From positions 1 to 7,235 of the forward strand of contig CAUFAM010000055.1 in the NCBI GenBank assembly GCA_959022875.1: DNA of 7,235 nucleotides, given 5' to 3'. This document shows, one piece after another, positions 5,625 to 7,235 of this stretch. The translations under genes and the position numbers were made by a program. The DNA is from an uncultured Oscillospiraceae bacterium. GTDB taxonomy: Bacteria; Bacillota; Clostridia; Oscillospirales; Oscillospiraceae. The stretch's first letter is position 1; every line of letters begins with the position of its first letter. Under the pieces are notes generated by a model. The model was not told the origin of the DNA and made no database searches. It saw only the letters and a program-made list of their open reading frames with translations.

Positions 5625-7235
5625 GGCTTGGTCCCTCAATCTTCAGCTCCAGCTTGACCGCCAGACCCGGCCCCTGCTTGTTCATCAGGCTCAGCTTGCC
5701 CTGGTGCCGGTCCACAATCTCCTTGGCAATAGACAGCCCCAGGCCGGTACCTCCCGACTGGCGGGAACGGGCTTTATCTACCCGGTAAAAACGCTCAAAA
5801 ATCCGGGGCCGGTCCTCCTCCGGAATTCCGATGCCATCGTCATCCACCACCAGCCATACCCGATCCTCCCGGCGTCCCGCCGCGATAATAATATGTCCGC
5901 CATCGGGGGTATATTTGATGGAGTTGGACACAATGTTCATCATCACCTGAACAATCCGCTCCCGGTCGGCCACAATATCGGGCAAATCGGGCTCCAGGTC
6001 CAGGGTGAGGGTGTGGCTGTGGCGCTGGGCCTCCATGTAGACGGCGTTATACAGATCCTGAACTACCCCACCAAAGGAGAAGCAGCTCAGCTTCATCTCA
6101 TCCCGGTTGGAATCAAACCGGGACAAGGTCAGCAGATCCTGTACGATGTGGGTCATCCGCTCGCTCTCGTTGAGGATAACCCCCAGGAACTTTTTCTCCA
6201 TCTCCGGGGGAATGTCCCCGGCGCTCTCAGTGAGCGTCTCAGCATAAGAGTGGATGTTGGTCAGGGGGGTGCGCAGCTCGTGGGACACATTGGCCACAAA
6301 CTCCCGGCGCATCTCTTCATTCTTCCGCTGCTGGGTCACATCGTGAATCACCACCAGCGCGCCTCCATTTGCCTGTCCCCGGTCAAAGGGGGCCATCAGC
6401 AGCTGAAGGAAGCTGTCCCGCACCCGCATCTCCCCTTCCAAGTGGTCAGGGACGGCCAGCACCTGATCCAGAGATGCGATCTCTCCAAAGAGCTGGTCAT
6501 AGGTGGTCACATTGCTGATCCTGCGCAGGAGCATTTGAGCGGCGGCGGGGTTGGAATGGATCACCACACCGTCCCGGGAAAAGGCCACCACACCGTCGTT
6601 CATATGGAGAAACAGGGTGTCCAGCTTATTGCGCTCGTTTTCCACCTGGCGCAGAGTGTCCTGAAGCTGACCGGCCATGTCGTTGAAGGTTTCGGTTAGC
6701 ACACCGATCTCATCCTGGGAAGGTACTTCAATTTTCCTGGAAAAGTCCCGTTCTGCCAGGCGCATGGCACCTTCCGTCAGCCGCTGGATGGGGATGACCA
6801 TGGTCTTGGACAGCAGGAAGGAGAGCAGGACAGAAATGACCAGGCCAAAAATCAGCGCCTCCACAATGAGGACAAACATCTGATTGGTCAGGCTGTCGGC
6901 CGTGGTCTTGTTGTCCAGAATATAGATAACATAGCCGTTGTCTCCCCGGTGAATGGGGATGGCCACGTCCATATAATCCAGTGCCAGGTTGCTCTCGTCC
7001 CCGGTTTCACCGGTTTCCAGGCCGGTGGTCAGGGCGAACATCAAATTTTCTGTCAGCTCCAAGGGGGCTTCCTCCCCCTCCGGAGCAATCAGGCACTCGC
7101 CGTTCTCATCCAGAATATAGAGCTTGCGGTTACGGCTGTTGACGCCCAGCTCTCCCGCATAGGCCTCCAGCACCAGATCCAGCTGGGCCGCACCGTCCTC
7201 TTCTCCCTCGGTCACGGTCTCCAGGTCGTGCTTGA
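5608..7235 (-). CDS. walK: WalK (YycG)-type sensor histidine kinase, N-terminus beyond window edge
   Basis: Membrane sensor kinase that phosphorylates the response regulator WalR and controls autolysins and cell-wall metabolism. The reading frame is open to the right edge; residue numbers here count from the GTG at 7215. Visible parts are the end of an extracytoplasmic Cache/PAS-like sensor (1-105, with LYILDENGECLIAP), the second membrane helix (113-137), a HAMP domain (138-190), a cytoplasmic PAS domain (about 194-292), and the HisKA dimerisation helix with FVANVSHELRTPL. The phospho-accepting histidine is His312. The ATPase domain has an N-box NIVSNSIKYTP (427-437), DDDGIGIP (458-465), FERFYRVDKAR (473-483) and GGTGLGLSI (488-496). 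All catalytic boxes are intact. Identity as WalK rather than another PAS/HAMP kinase comes from these motifs and from the two genes downstream. walR would be expected just beyond the right edge. Confidence 0.9.
   Translation of the reverse strand, partial: KHDLETVTEGEEDGAAQLDLVLEAYAGELGVNSRNRKLYILDENGECLIAPEGEEAPLELTENLMFALTTGLETGETGDESNLALDYMDVAIPIHRGDNGYVIYILDNKTTADSLTNQMFVLIVEALIFGLVISVLLSFLLSKTMVIPIQRLTEGAMRLAERDFSRKIEVPSQDEIGVLTETFNDMAGQLQDTLRQVENERNKLDTLFLHMNDGVVAFSRDGVVIHSNPAAAQMLLRRISNVTTYDQLFGEIASLDQVLAVPDHLEGEMRVRDSFLQLLMAPFDRGQANGGALVVIHDVTQQRKNEEMRREFVANVSHELRTPLTNIHSYAETLTESAGDIPPEMEKKFLGVILNESERMTHIVQDLLTLSRFDSNRDEMKLSCFSFGGVVQDLYNAVYMEAQRHSHTLTLDLEPDLPDIVADRERIVQVMMNIVSNSIKYTPDGGHIIIAAGRREDRVWLVVDDDGIGIPEEDRPRIFERFYRVDKARSRQSGGTGLGLSIAKEIVDRHQGKLSLMNKQGPGLAVKLELKIEGPSHEAKS

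Noticed and set aside
5623..6699. 358-codon plus-strand open frame opposite walK
   Set aside because: It mirrors the kinase domains, and its translation is His/Gln/Gly-rich in the way expected for antisense of GC-rich genes.
1..7235. A novel defence, mobile or biosynthetic system
   Set aside because: All seven genes belong to well-known housekeeping families. I saw no transposase, integrase, direct-repeat array, tRNA, toxin-antitoxin pair or unexplained gap longer than about 185 nt.

Overview
The window looks like core chromosome from a Gram-positive Firmicute. The evidence is a WalK-type histidine kinase followed by WalH/WalI (YycH/YycI) membrane regulators, a CIRCE operator in front of groES, and strong AGGAGG-type ribosome binding sites. 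The coding DNA is fairly GC-rich and the intergenic promoter region is AT-rich. Protein style suggests the Clostridia, perhaps Oscillospiraceae (relatives of Flavonifractor or Oscillibacter). That placement is an impression from sequence and was not searched.

All seven genes lie on the minus strand, so transcription runs from high to low coordinates. In that order they are: walK (right edge, N-terminus missing), walH, walI, a glutamate racemase (murI), a THUMP-domain 23S rRNA methyltransferase of the RlmL/YpsC type, a diacylglycerol/lipid kinase, and groES (cut by the left edge). walK and walH overlap by 17 nt. walH and walI are 4 nt apart. walI-murI, murI-methyltransferase and methyltransferase-kinase are separated by 73, 94 and 17 nt. 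No convincing terminator lies between walK and the kinase, so the first six genes could form one transcription unit, possibly tuned by small hairpins in the murI-methyltransferase gap.

The only sizeable non-coding stretch is about 185 nt between the lipid kinase and groES. It holds a 13-bp terminator hairpin with T-tracts on both sides, a sigma-A-like promoter whose -35 box lies inside the terminator tail, and a CIRCE operator just downstream of the -10 box. It also holds an orphan copy of one CIRCE half-site over the lipid kinase stop codon. groES(-groEL) is therefore a separate, HrcA-controlled unit.

WalKHI sense and control cell-wall homeostasis, MurI makes D-glutamate for peptidoglycan, and the lipid kinase recycles diacylglycerol, for example from lipoteichoic acid synthesis. 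The cluster therefore has an envelope theme, with an rRNA modification enzyme inside it. I found no mobile element, CRISPR array, tRNA/rRNA or novel defence-like system. The points worth a second look are regulatory layout, gene order and a few motif substitutions.
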